Positions 20,768 to 29,963 of a DNA stretch of 64,000 nucleotides are shown here, piece by piece. Source of the DNA: Eubacterium minutum ATCC 700079. GTDB lineage: Bacteria; Bacillota; Clostridia; Peptostreptococcales; Anaerovoracaceae. The notes beneath the pieces are model-generated. The model did not search any database and was not told the DNA's origin. It worked only from the letters and a program-made list of their open reading frames with translations. The position numbers and the translations under genes are program-made. Location: positions 1,275,067-1,339,066 of the forward strand of contig CP016202.1 of assembly GCA_003433295.1 (NCBI GenBank), in the 5' to 3' direction. Numbering within the stretch: the stretch's first letter is position 1; each line of letters starts with the position of its first letter.

Positions 20768-22618
20768 ATGAGTACTCTAAAGTTGAATAAAAAATTTATC
20801 GAAAGCATACCGATGCCGATGTGCATCGTGGATAAGAAAGGAAAAATCGTAGATTTTAATGCTCATATAGGAGAAGTGTTTCTATATGATGACATTACCG
20901 GCAGCGACTTTTTTGCGCTTACCGGGGTGAAACTTGAGGATATTATTGAAGAATCCGGGGAAAAAGGCTGTAAAACCATAGAAAGAAGCGATAAGACTTT
21001 TAAAGTTTTTACGAGCGAAGAGTCTTGTTGTGAGAAAAATGGGGACACAGACCGGAGTGGAGATGAGGACACAGACGGAAATAGAGATAGGGACACGGAC
21101 GGCAGTGGAGACGGGAATGTCGATGAGGGCAACGTTCTGGTTTTTTTCTATGACATCACACGGTATGAAATTCTGAAAGAGACGTATGAAGACGAAAAGA
21201 CATGCGTGGCGCTGGTTCGTATCGACAATTATGACGAACTGATTGCGGGTACGCTTCCCGACATGAGGATGGAACTGTCTTCGCGCGTTGACAAAACCAT
21301 AAGAAAATGGGCCGCAGATACTCACGCATCCATTGTGAAGCATAAAGACGATGAGTATGCGATGTACTTTCAGCAAATTTATCTGAAAGCTATGGTGGAC
21401 AGCAAGTTTTCTATTCTGGACGAGGTGAGACAGATTGAAACTGAAGTAGATTTCCCTATAAGTCTGTCGGTAGGAGTGGGAACGGCCGAAGACAACATGT
21501 CGGATACCGAAGAATCGGCGAGAGCCGCGCTTGAACTTGCGCTCGGAAGGGGTGGAGATCAGGCTGTCGTAAGGAAACATAATCAAATTGACTATTACGG
21601 CGGGAAATTACAGACTGTGGAAAAGACCAATAAGGGAAAATCCAGAGTCATCGCGCATATGCTGAAACAACTCATAGCCGATGCGGATCGCATATTGATA
21701 ATGGGTCACAGAAACCCGGATATGGATTGTTTCGGCGCGGCCATGGGAATGTTCAGAGTATGCAAAATGCAGGGGCGCGAAGCCAACATGGTGGTCGATG
21801 AGGTAAATGATTCTTTAAGGGTCATATACAAGCAGGCAAAGGAAACGGAAAAATACAACTTTATCTCCGGAGAAAAAGCGCTGGAACTTGCGGGCGAAGG
21901 GACGCTTTTGATAGTTGTGGACACGCACAGACCAAGTTACGTATCGTGTCCGGGACTGCTTGAGAAAGCTGAGAAGATAGCGGTTATAGACCACCACAGA
22001 CGTGCGGCTGACTTTATCAAAAATGCGGATTTATCATATATAGAATCCTATGCGTCTTCCGCATGCGAGCTGGTATCCGAGATACTGCAGTACTCGGGTA
22101 AAAAGAGAGTTCTGCAGAAACTTGAGGCGGAAGCCCTGCTCGGCGGAATTACGCTCGATACCAACAGATTTGCGGTCAAAACCGGTGTCAGAACGTTCGA
22201 GGCTTCGGCGTGGCTCAGGCGTTCAGGCGCCGATACGACTGAGGTAAAGAGGTTTTTTCAGATGAATATAGATATGTTCAAGGTGAGAGCCAAGGGCATA
22301 GCTTCAGCAGAACTTCACAATAACGGGGTGGCAACCTCTATATGTGAGGGGTACAATAGAGATGCACAGATCATAAACTCTCAGGTTGCCGACGAACTGC
22401 TGAACATAGAAGGCGTCAAGGCATCTTTTGTGGCAAGTAAGAATGACTCGGGAAAGACCGTGGTGAGCGCAAGATCACTGGGCGAACTGAATGTTCAGGT
22501 AATCATGGAGAAACTGGGAGGCGGAGGCCATCTGACCACTGCGGGAGCGCAGGTTGAAGAGAGTCCGGAAGACGTGCTGGAAGTTATAAAGAATATTGTC
22601 GGGGGTGAAAAGAGGTAA
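20768..22618 (+). CDS. gdpP: GdpP-type c-di-AMP phosphodiesterase (PAS, GGDEF-like, DHH-DHHA1), no membrane anchor
   Basis: The order is PAS-like (starting P-M-P-M-C-I-V-D), degenerate GGDEF (S-V-G-V-G where GGDEF would be), DHH phosphoesterase (G-H-R-N-P-D-M-D, V-V-D-T-H, I-D-H-H-R-R) and DHHA1 (G-G-G-G-H). GdpP hydrolyses c-di-AMP. Usual GdpP proteins of ~650 residues begin with two transmembrane helices. Here neither the chosen start nor the 29-codon upstream extension (first in-frame ATG 20681) encodes any hydrophobic segment, so it looks cytosolic. An acidic 24-bp tandem repeat (21044-21115) is inserted in the PAS region. It precedes rplI and dnaB, as in B. subtilis. Confidence 0.9.
   Translation: MSTLKLNKKFIESIPMPMCIVDKKGKIVDFNAHIGEVFLYDDITGSDFFALTGVKLEDIIEESGEKGCKTIERSDKTFKVFTSEESCCEKNGDTDRSGDEDTDGNRDRDTDGSGDGNVDEGNVLVFFYDITRYEILKETYEDEKTCVALVRIDNYDELIAGTLPDMRMELSSRVDKTIRKWAADTHASIVKHKDDEYAMYFQQIYLKAMVDSKFSILDEVRQIETEVDFPISLSVGVGTAEDNMSDTEESARAALELALGRGGDQAVVRKHNQIDYYGGKLQTVEKTNKGKSRVIAHMLKQLIADADRILIMGHRNPDMDCFGAAMGMFRVCKMQGREANMVVDEVNDSLRVIYKQAKETEKYNFISGEKALELAGEGTLLIVVDTHRPSYVSCPGLLEKAEKIAVIDHHRRAADFIKNADLSYIESYASSACELVSEILQYSGKKRVLQKLEAEALLGGITLDTNRFAVKTGVRTFEASAWLRRSGADTTEVKRFFQMNIDMFKVRAKGIASAELHNNGVATSICEGYNRDAQIINSQVADELLNIEGVKASFVASKNDSGKTVVSARSLGELNVQVIMEKLGGGGHLTTAGAQVEESPEDVLEVIKNIVGGEKR
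21044..21115 (+). repeat. 24-bp tandem repeat coding D-T-D-G-N/S-x-D units in gdpP
   Basis: Three consecutive 24-bp units begin at 21044, 21068 and 21092, each starting gacac(a/g)gac. They add 8-residue units such as D-T-D-G-N-R-D-R, like Ca-binding D-x-D-G-N loops, inside the sensory region of GdpP. Confidence 0.9.
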
Positions 22619-22621
22619 GAT

Positions 22622-23065
22622 ATGATTGTTATTTTAAAGAGAGATATTAAAGGTACCGGAAAGTCCGGAGAAATAGTAAAGGTAAGCGACGGATATGCCA
22701 GAAACATGTTACTCCCGAAAGGCTGGGCGATTGAAGCCACCAAAGGCAACGTCAATACGCTGGAGAAGGTAAAGGCGAAACAGGAAGAAGAGGCTGCCGC
22801 AAAGAAAAGAGCGGCGGAGGAGTTGGCGGAGAAGATAAAGACCGTGGAAGTGGTTATTAAGACCAAAGCCGGCGGCGAGGGCAGACTTTTCGGATCGATT
22901 ACGTCAAAAGATGTGTGCGAGGCATTGAAAGCACAGCACAAGATCGTTGTGGACAAGAAGAAACTCCGGTTGGAACAACCGATAAAAAATTTAGGTACTT
23001 TTAGTGTAAAAATAAAGCTTTATCAGGATGTTTCCACGGAACTTACGGTCAAGGTCACAGATTGA
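22622..23065 (+). CDS. rplI: Ribosomal protein L9
   Basis: The 147-residue protein has the L9 N-domain signature G-Y-A-R-N-M-L-L-P-K-G-W-A near residue 20, the long connecting helix rich in K/E/A, and a C-terminal domain with G-G-E-G-R-L-F-G-S-I-T. It bridges the 50S surface and limits frameshifting. It starts 3 bases after gdpP. A diverged, in-frame copy of its 3' end, again with a stop, lies 69 bp downstream. Confidence 0.97.
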   Translation: MIVILKRDIKGTGKSGEIVKVSDGYARNMLLPKGWAIEATKGNVNTLEKVKAKQEEEAAAKKRAAEELAEKIKTVEVVIKTKAGGEGRLFGSITSKDVCEALKAQHKIVVDKKKLRLEQPIKNLGTFSVKIKLYQDVSTELTVKVTD

Positions 23066-23134
23066 CAGGTAAGGGTGAGGATCTTTAAGGCAACAGACTC
23101 CGGGACCGTATCCGACGTCAGGGTCACTTGCTGA
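23048..23134 (+). repeat. Tandem duplication of the rplI 3' end, 69-bp period
   Basis: gtcaaggtcaca...tga at the rplI end (23048-23065) recurs as gtcagggtcact...tga at 23117-23134. The second stop is in frame with the first, 69 bp on. The 23 codons between translate to a peptide resembling the last residues of L9 (D-x-x-T-x-x-x-x-V-R-V-T). The copy is diverged, so the call is moderate. Confidence 0.6.
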
Positions 23135-23191
23135 TTGACTGAAGGTGAGGGAGCGGTATGAATATAAGACATTTATGAAAGTAAGGCGGTT

Positions 23192-24511
23192 ATGATAGAA
23201 AAAATTCCTCCACACAATTTGGAAGCGGAACGTTCGGTCATAGGCTCGGGGCTGCTCAGCAAGGAAGCTCTTGCCGATGTGATTGAATTTATATCACCAA
23301 TTGATTTCTATGACGGCGCGAACAAGGAAATCTTTGCCGTAATGCTGGACATGTTCAGAGAGAACAAGGCGGTTGACATAGTTACGGTTTGCGATGAACT
23401 GAAGAGAAAAAAACTGCTTGAGGCGGTCGGCGGCAGAAGCTACGTGGCAACCCTTTCCGGGGAAGTTCCCGTTACCACCAACGCAGTGGAATATGCAAAA
23501 ATCGTGGCGGAAAAAGCTTCGATCAGAAAATTGATACATACGTCCGAAATCATACGGGAAAATAGTTTTGACCAGAATCAGGATGCGGAAGAGATAATAA
23601 ATTTTGCGGAAAAAGAGATATTGGGGATTGCGCAGGAACGTCAGAAAGGCGACTATGCCGAACTTAAAGATGTGCTTATGGCGGATCTGGATTTGCTCGA
23701 TGCGGCGGTAAAAAACCAAGGCAGGATCACCGGAGTTCCCACAGGCTTTAAACAGTTGGACAATATGACTTACGGTCTTCAGAAGTCGGATCTCATAATC
23801 GTGGCGGCAAGGCCCGCAATGGGGAAAACGGCGTTTGCACTGAACATAGCCTTAAACGGTGCGGTCAAAGGAGATGCGTCCGTTTTGATTTTCAGTTTGG
23901 AAATGTCGAAAGAGCAGTTGGGGCAGAGGCTGCTTTCCATGGATGCAAGGGTTGAGATGCAGAGCATCAAGAAAGGGACGGTCAATAACAGCGACTGGGA
24001 CAGGATACTGGTTACGGTAGATAAACTTTCCAAGGCGAATATCCATATAGACGATACGGCGGATCTCAGTGTATTTGAGATTAAAAACAAGTGCAGGCGT
24101 CTGAAAGCGGAGAAAGGGCTTGACCTGATAGTGATAGACTATCTTCAGTTGATGAAGTTCGAAGGTAAGGCGGAAAGCAGGCAGCAGGAGATAAGTAACA
24201 TGTCCCGCTACCTGAAACTGCTTGCAAGAGAAATGGACTGTCCCGTTATAGTTTTGTCACAGCTTTCACGTGCTCCGGATCAGAGACCGAACCACATGCC
24301 GGTGCTGTCCGATCTCAGGGAGTCGGGGGCGATAGAACAGGACGCCGACATCGTAATGTTCCTTTACAGAGATGACTATTACGAGAAAGAGAATTCGGAA
24401 AAACCGGGAGTTTGCGATGTCATAATCGCAAAGCACCGTAGTGGCCCCACAGGCGATATAGAACTTACGTGGGTGGATCGTTACACAAGATTCAGCGATA
24501 TGGCAAATTGA
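23192..24511 (+). CDS. dnaB: Replicative DNA helicase DnaB
   Basis: The 439-residue protein has the DnaB N-domain (I-P-P-H-N-L-E-A-E-R-S-V-I-G), linker and RecA-like ATPase domain with A-R-P-A-M-G-K-T-A-F-A-L-N near residue 210, Walker B V-I-D-Y-L-Q-L, and G-A-I-E-Q-D-A-D-I-V. It is the 5'-3' hexameric fork helicase (named DnaC in Bacillus). It follows rplI as in Bacillus, but purA, next in Bacillus, lies 29 kb away here. Confidence 0.97.
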   Translation: MIEKIPPHNLEAERSVIGSGLLSKEALADVIEFISPIDFYDGANKEIFAVMLDMFRENKAVDIVTVCDELKRKKLLEAVGGRSYVATLSGEVPVTTNAVEYAKIVAEKASIRKLIHTSEIIRENSFDQNQDAEEIINFAEKEILGIAQERQKGDYAELKDVLMADLDLLDAAVKNQGRITGVPTGFKQLDNMTYGLQKSDLIIVAARPAMGKTAFALNIALNGAVKGDASVLIFSLEMSKEQLGQRLLSMDARVEMQSIKKGTVNNSDWDRILVTVDKLSKANIHIDDTADLSVFEIKNKCRRLKAEKGLDLIVIDYLQLMKFEGKAESRQQEISNMSRYLKLLAREMDCPVIVLSQLSRAPDQRPNHMPVLSDLRESGAIEQDADIVMFLYRDDYYEKENSEKPGVCDVIIAKHRSGPTGDIELTWVDRYTRFSDMAN

Positions 24512-24706
24512 CACGGAGAGTAATTTTTCCCTGCAACGATCGGAAACGGCCGCGGTATTCACCGCCTATCCGACTCGCACAAGTATTTTTCCCGCAACGG
24601 CCGGAAGCGGTCGGAAACAGGGCGGTCGGAAACAGACTCGGTGATTTTAACAAGACCTGCAAGTCCATGTGCATCCTACGCAAGAATCGGAGATAAATAT
24701 TAAAAG

Positions 24707-25984
24707 ATGAGTTTGAAGAAGAGAAAAGTTAAGGATCTGTATCTGTACGATACGCAGATAGAAAATATCTTCATAAATGAATACCTGCCGCAGGCAAAAG
24801 GCGACTATGTGCGAGTGTATATATATGCAAGCATGTATGCCGGGTTCGGCATGGAAACAGACAGCAAAACCATTGCCGAACAGCTTGGAATCACAAGGGA
24901 AAAGGTTAAGGAAGCATGGGATTACTGGGAGAAGTTGGAGCTTATAAAAAGAACGTTTTCCGGCGACGATACGGCAGAAGAAAGAATAGAATTTCTTAAT
25001 ATCAAGGATATGATGTACAGCACCGTCGGCAATGAAGGCGCAAAGGCGGCAAATAACGATAAGACGGTTTTCGACGACGAGAACTTCAGAATCATGTTTG
25101 ACAGGATTGAAAAGATGATGGGAAGACAGCTCAGCAGTACGGAAATTTTGAAGATAAACGAGTTTGTCATAGACGGCGGGATTCCGCCGGAAACGGTTTT
25201 CTTTACGATAGAATATTGTAAACAGAAAGGGAAGGACAGTTTTCCGTATATCGGGAGTGTCCTCAAGAGTTGGTCGGACAGAGGCCTTGTTACCGTTGAC
25301 CATATCAGGGAGTATCTTGAGGAAAATGACAGAAGGCACGTGCAGTACCGCAGAGTCCTGAAAGCGTTGGGGTTCAACAGGAACGCAACCGAAAAAGAGC
25401 AGGAACTCATGGACCGGTGGTTTGACGATTACGGATATGGAATGGATAAAGTTCTGGATGCGGTCGCCAAGACTTCGGGAATCGCAAGTCCCAACTTCAA
25501 CTACGTGAACAAGGTTCTGGAAAACTGGAAAAAGGAGTCCGAGAAACGGGGAATAGACGATGTAAACAGGCAGGTAAATGTTTCCGAGGGGCAGCTTCAC
25601 GAGTATTACATTTATCTACAGGAAAAAGCCAGGAAAGAGGCGGCGGAGAGGACAGAACATATTTACAGGGTCATTCCGCAGATCAGGGAAATAGATGACA
25701 GACTGACAGAAGTAAGGAAGAAACTCGTGCATAATATGCTCAACGGGAAAGACGGCGGTTCCAACAAGATAAACGAAGAAAAGGAACGGCTGGAACTGGA
25801 AAGAGCCGGTGTCCTTACAGACGGGAATTTTGACAGCGATTATACGGAAGTGAAATATCTTTGCGATAAATGCAGGGATACGGGAATCACCGACATGAAC
25901 GAGGTCTGCACGTGCAGGCTCGAGAGGCTGCGGGAAGCGGAACTCTGGTTGAAGCAGAGAGCAAACGAAGAAAGTACACTTTAA
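24707..25984 (+). CDS. DnaD-domain primosome protein fused to a DnaI N-terminal-like domain
   Basis: The 425-residue protein has a DnaD-type winged-helix N-terminus (residues ~1-100), then two DnaD-like helical domains (about 125-190 and 215-275, the second ending F-N-Y-V-N-K-V-L-E-N-W). Residues ~290-420 instead resemble the N-terminal helicase-binding domain of DnaI/DnaC loaders: a long charged helix, then C-D-K-C-R-D-T-G-I-T-D-x-x-x-x-C-x-C, a zinc-binding pattern. The stop comes just where the AAA+ domain would begin, and no AAA+ gene follows. In relatives dnaD and dnaI are usually separate adjacent genes. Function is probably helicase loading with DnaA and DnaB. Confidence 0.8.
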   Translation: MSLKKRKVKDLYLYDTQIENIFINEYLPQAKGDYVRVYIYASMYAGFGMETDSKTIAEQLGITREKVKEAWDYWEKLELIKRTFSGDDTAEERIEFLNIKDMMYSTVGNEGAKAANNDKTVFDDENFRIMFDRIEKMMGRQLSSTEILKINEFVIDGGIPPETVFFTIEYCKQKGKDSFPYIGSVLKSWSDRGLVTVDHIREYLEENDRRHVQYRRVLKALGFNRNATEKEQELMDRWFDDYGYGMDKVLDAVAKTSGIASPNFNYVNKVLENWKKESEKRGIDDVNRQVNVSEGQLHEYYIYLQEKARKEAAERTEHIYRVIPQIREIDDRLTEVRKKLVHNMLNGKDGGSNKINEEKERLELERAGVLTDGNFDSDYTEVKYLCDKCRDTGITDMNEVCTCRLERLREAELWLKQRANEESTL

Positions 25985-25991
25985 AGGTCAT

Positions 25992-26312
25992 ATGAAAAGC
26001 AGGGAACAACGCAGAAAGAAAAAGAAGATGCATCTTAACATGAGCCGGCTGCTGTTCAGAGTGGTGATAGTGGTTCTTGTTTGCGTGACCGCGCTGTCGA
26101 TCAGGAAGATAGTACTTTTGAAAATAGAGCAGAGTGAGTTGAAAGAACAGCAGAAGGCATTGAAAGAGAAACGCACGAAGCTTAAAAATGAACTTAAAAA
26201 CATTGACGATAAAAACTACATAGAAGAGCAGGCGAGAAAGCAGCTCAACATGGTAAAGCCCGGCGAGATTTTATACATGATAGAAAAGGACAGAAGCAAG
26301 GGAAAAAACTGA
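25992..26312 (+). CDS. Septum formation initiator family protein (FtsB/DivIC-like)
   Basis: The 106-residue protein has a basic cytoplasmic start, one transmembrane segment (about residues 19-35), a coiled coil rich in E/K/Q/L, and a terminal E-E-Q-A-R-K-Q-L-N-M-V-K-P-G-E motif typical of DivIC/FtsB. Such proteins join FtsL and FtsQ/DivIB at the division septum. It begins 7 bases after the DnaD-like gene. rnmV follows. Confidence 0.88.
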   Translation: MKSREQRRKKKKMHLNMSRLLFRVVIVVLVCVTALSIRKIVLLKIEQSELKEQQKALKEKRTKLKNELKNIDDKNYIEEQARKQLNMVKPGEILYMIEKDRSKGKN

Positions 26313-26333
26313 AGAAAGTCCGGCAGAAAAGCG

Positions 26334-26933
26334 ATGAAGCAAGGTAAAATAAAGATAGAGGAAATAATAGTTGTTGAGGGGCGTGACGATACGGCGGCGA
26401 TAAAGCGTGCAGTAACTGCACAGACGATTGAGACTCACGGCTTCGGCATGAACGAAGAGATGTGGAAGCGGATAGACAGAGCATACAAAAGCTGCGGCGT
26501 TGTGCTTTTTACCGACCCTGACAGAGCGGGAGAGAACATCAGAAGGAAGATAAAGGAGAGGTATCCCCTTTGCAAGGAAGCGTTTCTGCCGCGGAGGGAG
26601 GCTGTAAAGAAGGGTAATCTGGGAATCGAGAATGCCGCTCCTGAGACTATAGTGGAAGCGCTCTTAAAAACAAGAAGTATAAAAAGCGCGGGGCTTCCCG
26701 ATGAGGATGCGGAAGAAAAAGGCGAGAGGCTTTTTACCGTGCGGGACATGGATTTAAATGGTCTGTCTTCGGGAAAAGGAAGCCGAAAGAAGCGTGAGAA
26801 AATCGGCGAAATGCTCGGTATCGGGTACGGGAATGCGAAAACGTTTTTATCGAAACTGAACGGATACGGAGTAACGAGAGAGGAATTCTATGGAGCTGTA
26901 CAATCCATCGGTGATACGCGGGATAAAGAATAA
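26334..26933 (+). CDS. rnmV: Ribonuclease M5
   Basis: The 199-residue protein has an N-terminal TOPRIM domain with V-V-E-G-R-D-D and F-T-D-P-D-R-A-G-E metal-binding motifs, and H-G-F-G in between. RNase M5 matures 5S rRNA in Firmicutes together with L18. Its last 44 bases overlap rsmA in another frame, and rnmV-rsmA is a common Firmicute pair. The ribosome site before ATG 26334 is weak. Confidence 0.94.
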   Translation: MKQGKIKIEEIIVVEGRDDTAAIKRAVTAQTIETHGFGMNEEMWKRIDRAYKSCGVVLFTDPDRAGENIRRKIKERYPLCKEAFLPRREAVKKGNLGIENAAPETIVEALLKTRSIKSAGLPDEDAEEKGERLFTVRDMDLNGLSSGKGSRKKREKIGEMLGIGYGNAKTFLSKLNGYGVTREEFYGAVQSIGDTRDKE

Positions 26934-27795
26934 ATATGGCTTTAAATTTTCCAAAAGCTTGGGGCAGAACTTTCTGACAGACAGATCGGTCCTTGAAGGA
27001 ATCGTTCAAGGAGCCGATATAAGCAGGGAAGATCTCGTGTTGGAAATAGGTCCGGGTATTGGAACTCTTACGATGGAAGCCGCCAAGAAGGCGGGAAAAG
27101 TTGTCGCCGTCGAAATCGACGGCAACCTGATAGAGATTTTAAGCGAAACCTTGGCAGGATTTGATAATGTAAAGGTCGTCGCGGGAAATATTTTGAAAAC
27201 AGATGTTCAAAAGCTTATCGCGGAAGAAGGTGGAGCAACTCTGCAAGAAGGGGATGGCAGGAAGCAAAGGCGATATGAAAATGTCAAGATTATCGGAAAT
27301 CTGCCTTATTACATCACTACGGGGATTATAATGAAACTGCTCGAGGAAAGGCTTCCCGTGAAAAGTATTACGATAATGATGCAAAAGGAAGTTGCGGATA
27401 GGATTAAATCCGGGCCGGGAAGCAGGACATACGGCGCGATTTCGGTGGCGGTGCAGTATTACTGTCACATTTGTACGGTTGAAGAAGTTCCGAAAGAGTG
27501 TTTCATGCCGATGCCGAAAGTGGATTCCACGGTACTCAGGCTGGATATCAGAGAAACTCCGCCTGTGGACTTAATAGACGAAAAGATGTTTTTCAGATGC
27601 ATAAAGGCGGGATTCGGGCAGAGACGGAAGACATTGTTGAATTCATTGAAAGGCTTGCAGTTCCGGAAAGAGGTGATCGAGGAGTGTCTCAAAGCCGCGG
27701 AAATTGATCCGATGAGGCGTGCGGAAACCTTATCTTTGCAGGATTTTGCGACCCTTGCCAACGAATTTTCACAGAAAAGGGGAAACAGTTTATGA
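26890..27795 (+). CDS. rsmA: 16S rRNA dimethyladenosine transferase RsmA
   Basis: The 301-residue protein has the KsgA block L-G-Q-N-F-L-T-D near residue 18, SAM motif V-L-E-I-G-P-G-I-G-T-L-T, and catalytic I-I-G-N-L-P-Y-Y-I-T. It dimethylates A1518 and A1519 of 16S rRNA. A ~14-residue charged insertion (E-E-G-G-A-T-L-Q-E-G-D-G-R-K) precedes the N-L-P-Y motif. Start at a gagg-led ATG inside rnmV. It overlaps the next gene by 4 bases. Confidence 0.96.
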   Translation: MELYNPSVIRGIKNKYGFKFSKSLGQNFLTDRSVLEGIVQGADISREDLVLEIGPGIGTLTMEAAKKAGKVVAVEIDGNLIEILSETLAGFDNVKVVAGNILKTDVQKLIAEEGGATLQEGDGRKQRRYENVKIIGNLPYYITTGIIMKLLEERLPVKSITIMMQKEVADRIKSGPGSRTYGAISVAVQYYCHICTVEEVPKECFMPMPKVDSTVLRLDIRETPPVDLIDEKMFFRCIKAGFGQRRKTLLNSLKGLQFRKEVIEECLKAAEIDPMRRAETLSLQDFATLANEFSQKRGNSL

Positions 27796-29792
27796 GCAGA
27801 AAATCAGTAAAAGATTTCTACAATAAATATTTAAATAAAACATTTTTACATTACTTTTTATGGGCATTTTTCCTGAATCTTTTCATGGAAACATGGGCGC
27901 GACAAAAAATGCCGATATACGGGGGCTTGTACTTCATGGTTACCAAGCCGCTCATTTTCTTTTACAACGTACTCATAATACTTGCGACGGTTTCAATAGG
28001 AGCGCTGTTTAAAAGGCGTGTCTTTGCAACGCTGCTGCTATCCATTCCATGGATAGTTATAGGAATTGTGAACGGAGTGATTCTGATGCAGAGGATGACG
28101 CCGTTTACTATGAAGGATGTCGATGCGTTGGGCGACGGGCTGACCATTCTGACAAATTACATGTCGTTTTTCCAGATTGCCGCAATGGTGGCGGTTATAG
28201 TGCTTGTCATCGCCGCGTTCGTTGTACTCTTCATCAAAGGACCGAAGGTGAGAAGAGAGATTTCCGTCAAAAAAAACCTTGTGGTTATCATACTCGTGAT
28301 AAGCGCGGCTTTCGGAAGTTCTTACGGCCTTATAAGACTCAATGTTCTGAACACATTCTTCGGAAACTTGGCATATGCGTATGAGGACTACGGCGTTCCG
28401 TACTGCTTTATCAATACATGGTTGAATCAGGGGATTCACAAGCCGAAAGGATATTCGCGCGAAAAGATACAAGAAATTCTCAAGAAAAGCAAAGTCAGCA
28501 GTACCGGCAAGGTAACGATAAACAAGGGGGCAGACTTCAACGACAGTAAACCGAACATACTGTTCCTGCAACTTGAATCCTTTGTGGATCCGACTTTGTT
28601 CAAGGACGTAAAATTGTCGCAGGATCCGATGCCGACTTACCGGAAACTTATGAAAAACTATTCCTCGGGAAGCCTCACGGTACCTGCATGCGGCGCGGGA
28701 ACCGCGAACACGGAGTTTGAGATGATGACAGGTCTATCCGTCAAGTTCTTCGGGCCGGGGGAATATCCGTTTAAGTCGATTTTGCGCGAGAAGACGATGG
28801 AAAGCGTATCGACGGATCTGAAATCAATCGGCTATCGGGCGCATGCGATACACAACCACCGCGGAGTATTCTATAACAGGAACGAAGTGTTTGATAATAT
28901 GGGGTACGACACCTTTACATCCCTCGAATACATGAGCGATGTGGAGAAAACGCCGAAAAATTGGGCGAAAGACGATATTTTGACGTCGCAGATTATGGGC
29001 GCGCTTAAGTCGACGAAGACAAGGGATTATGTATACACGATTTCCGTTCAGGGACACGGTAAATATCCGAGCGAAAAACTCATAGTCAATCCGGTAATCA
29101 AGGTAACGAAAGCCGCGAACGAAGAGTCTAAGAACGAGTACGAATACTACGTGAATCAGGTTTACGAGATGGATCTCTTCATCAAAGAGTTAACAGACGA
29201 ATTGAGCAAATTCAAAGAACCTACGGTTCTTGTAATGTATGGTGACCACATTCCGGCGCTCGAGATGTCGGAAGAATCCTATAAAGCGAAGAACCTGTAT
29301 CAGACCCAGTACGTAATTTGGAGCAATTTTAAGATGCAGAAGCAGGATAAGGATATAGAGGCTTATCAGATGACTGCGGATGTTATGAACCGCCTGGGGA
29401 TCCACGAAGGAACCACATTCAAATATCATCAGAACGTAAACCATAAATCTCCCGACTACCTGCCGGATCTGAAACTTTTGGGTTACGATATGCTATACGG
29501 GAAAGATTACATATACGGTGGATTCAATCCGTTCAGGAAAAGCGGACTGCGTATGTGCGTGAAGAAAATAAAGATAGACAAGGTTGTAAACGTGGCAGGT
29601 AAGTATTACATCAAAGGTCAGAACTTCACGGAATACAGCAAAGTTACTTTGAACGGAAAAGCTTTGAAAACCACGTATCTCGGACCGAGCCTGCTCGGAC
29701 TTTCGCAGGAGGTCGATCCCAATGACGCCGCCAGAATGAAAGTAAGCCAGATAGACAAGAGCAGCAATACCATAATAAGCACTACGGAATAA
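27792..29792 (+). CDS. LtaS-type membrane sulfatase (polyglycerolphosphate/phosphoglycerol transferase family)
   Basis: The 666-residue protein begins with about five transmembrane segments (residues 15-190), followed by an extracellular alkaline-phosphatase-fold domain: L-E-S-F-V-D-P, C-G-A-G-T-A-N-T-E-F-E-M-M-T-G with the nucleophilic Thr, and Y-G-D-H-I-P-A-L near residue 485 for metal binding. It should use phosphatidylglycerol to build or decorate a glycerophosphate polymer. A C-terminal ~75-residue beta domain (K-I-D-K-V-V-N-V-A-G-K-Y-Y-I-K-G) looks IPT/TIG-like, an extra feature compared with basic LtaS. It is joined to rsmA by ATGA. Confidence 0.85.
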   Translation: MSRKSVKDFYNKYLNKTFLHYFLWAFFLNLFMETWARQKMPIYGGLYFMVTKPLIFFYNVLIILATVSIGALFKRRVFATLLLSIPWIVIGIVNGVILMQRMTPFTMKDVDALGDGLTILTNYMSFFQIAAMVAVIVLVIAAFVVLFIKGPKVRREISVKKNLVVIILVISAAFGSSYGLIRLNVLNTFFGNLAYAYEDYGVPYCFINTWLNQGIHKPKGYSREKIQEILKKSKVSSTGKVTINKGADFNDSKPNILFLQLESFVDPTLFKDVKLSQDPMPTYRKLMKNYSSGSLTVPACGAGTANTEFEMMTGLSVKFFGPGEYPFKSILREKTMESVSTDLKSIGYRAHAIHNHRGVFYNRNEVFDNMGYDTFTSLEYMSDVEKTPKNWAKDDILTSQIMGALKSTKTRDYVYTISVQGHGKYPSEKLIVNPVIKVTKAANEESKNEYEYYVNQVYEMDLFIKELTDELSKFKEPTVLVMYGDHIPALEMSEESYKAKNLYQTQYVIWSNFKMQKQDKDIEAYQMTADVMNRLGIHEGTTFKYHQNVNHKSPDYLPDLKLLGYDMLYGKDYIYGGFNPFRKSGLRMCVKKIKIDKVVNVAGKYYIKGQNFTEYSKVTLNGKALKTTYLGPSLLGLSQEVDPNDAARMKVSQIDKSSNTIISTTE

Positions 29793-29963
29793 ACGCTGAA
29801 CTCGGTAGCGCTCGGCGTATGGTGCCGCCTTTGGCACTAAGAATTGACCATCGTAGCTGAGTCCGGTTGCGCTCGGCGGATGGAGAAGAAGAGGCGCAAG
29901 GCGGGCGAAAGCAACGGCTGAAAGTTTAAATCGTGATTGCCGGAGTTTCGGGAGGTGTGTTGA

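Noticed and set aside
24647-25600. 317-codon open frame on the minus strand
   Set aside because: It lies opposite the DnaD-DnaI chimera, has no family motif and no good ribosome site, and mirrors codon bias of the real gene.
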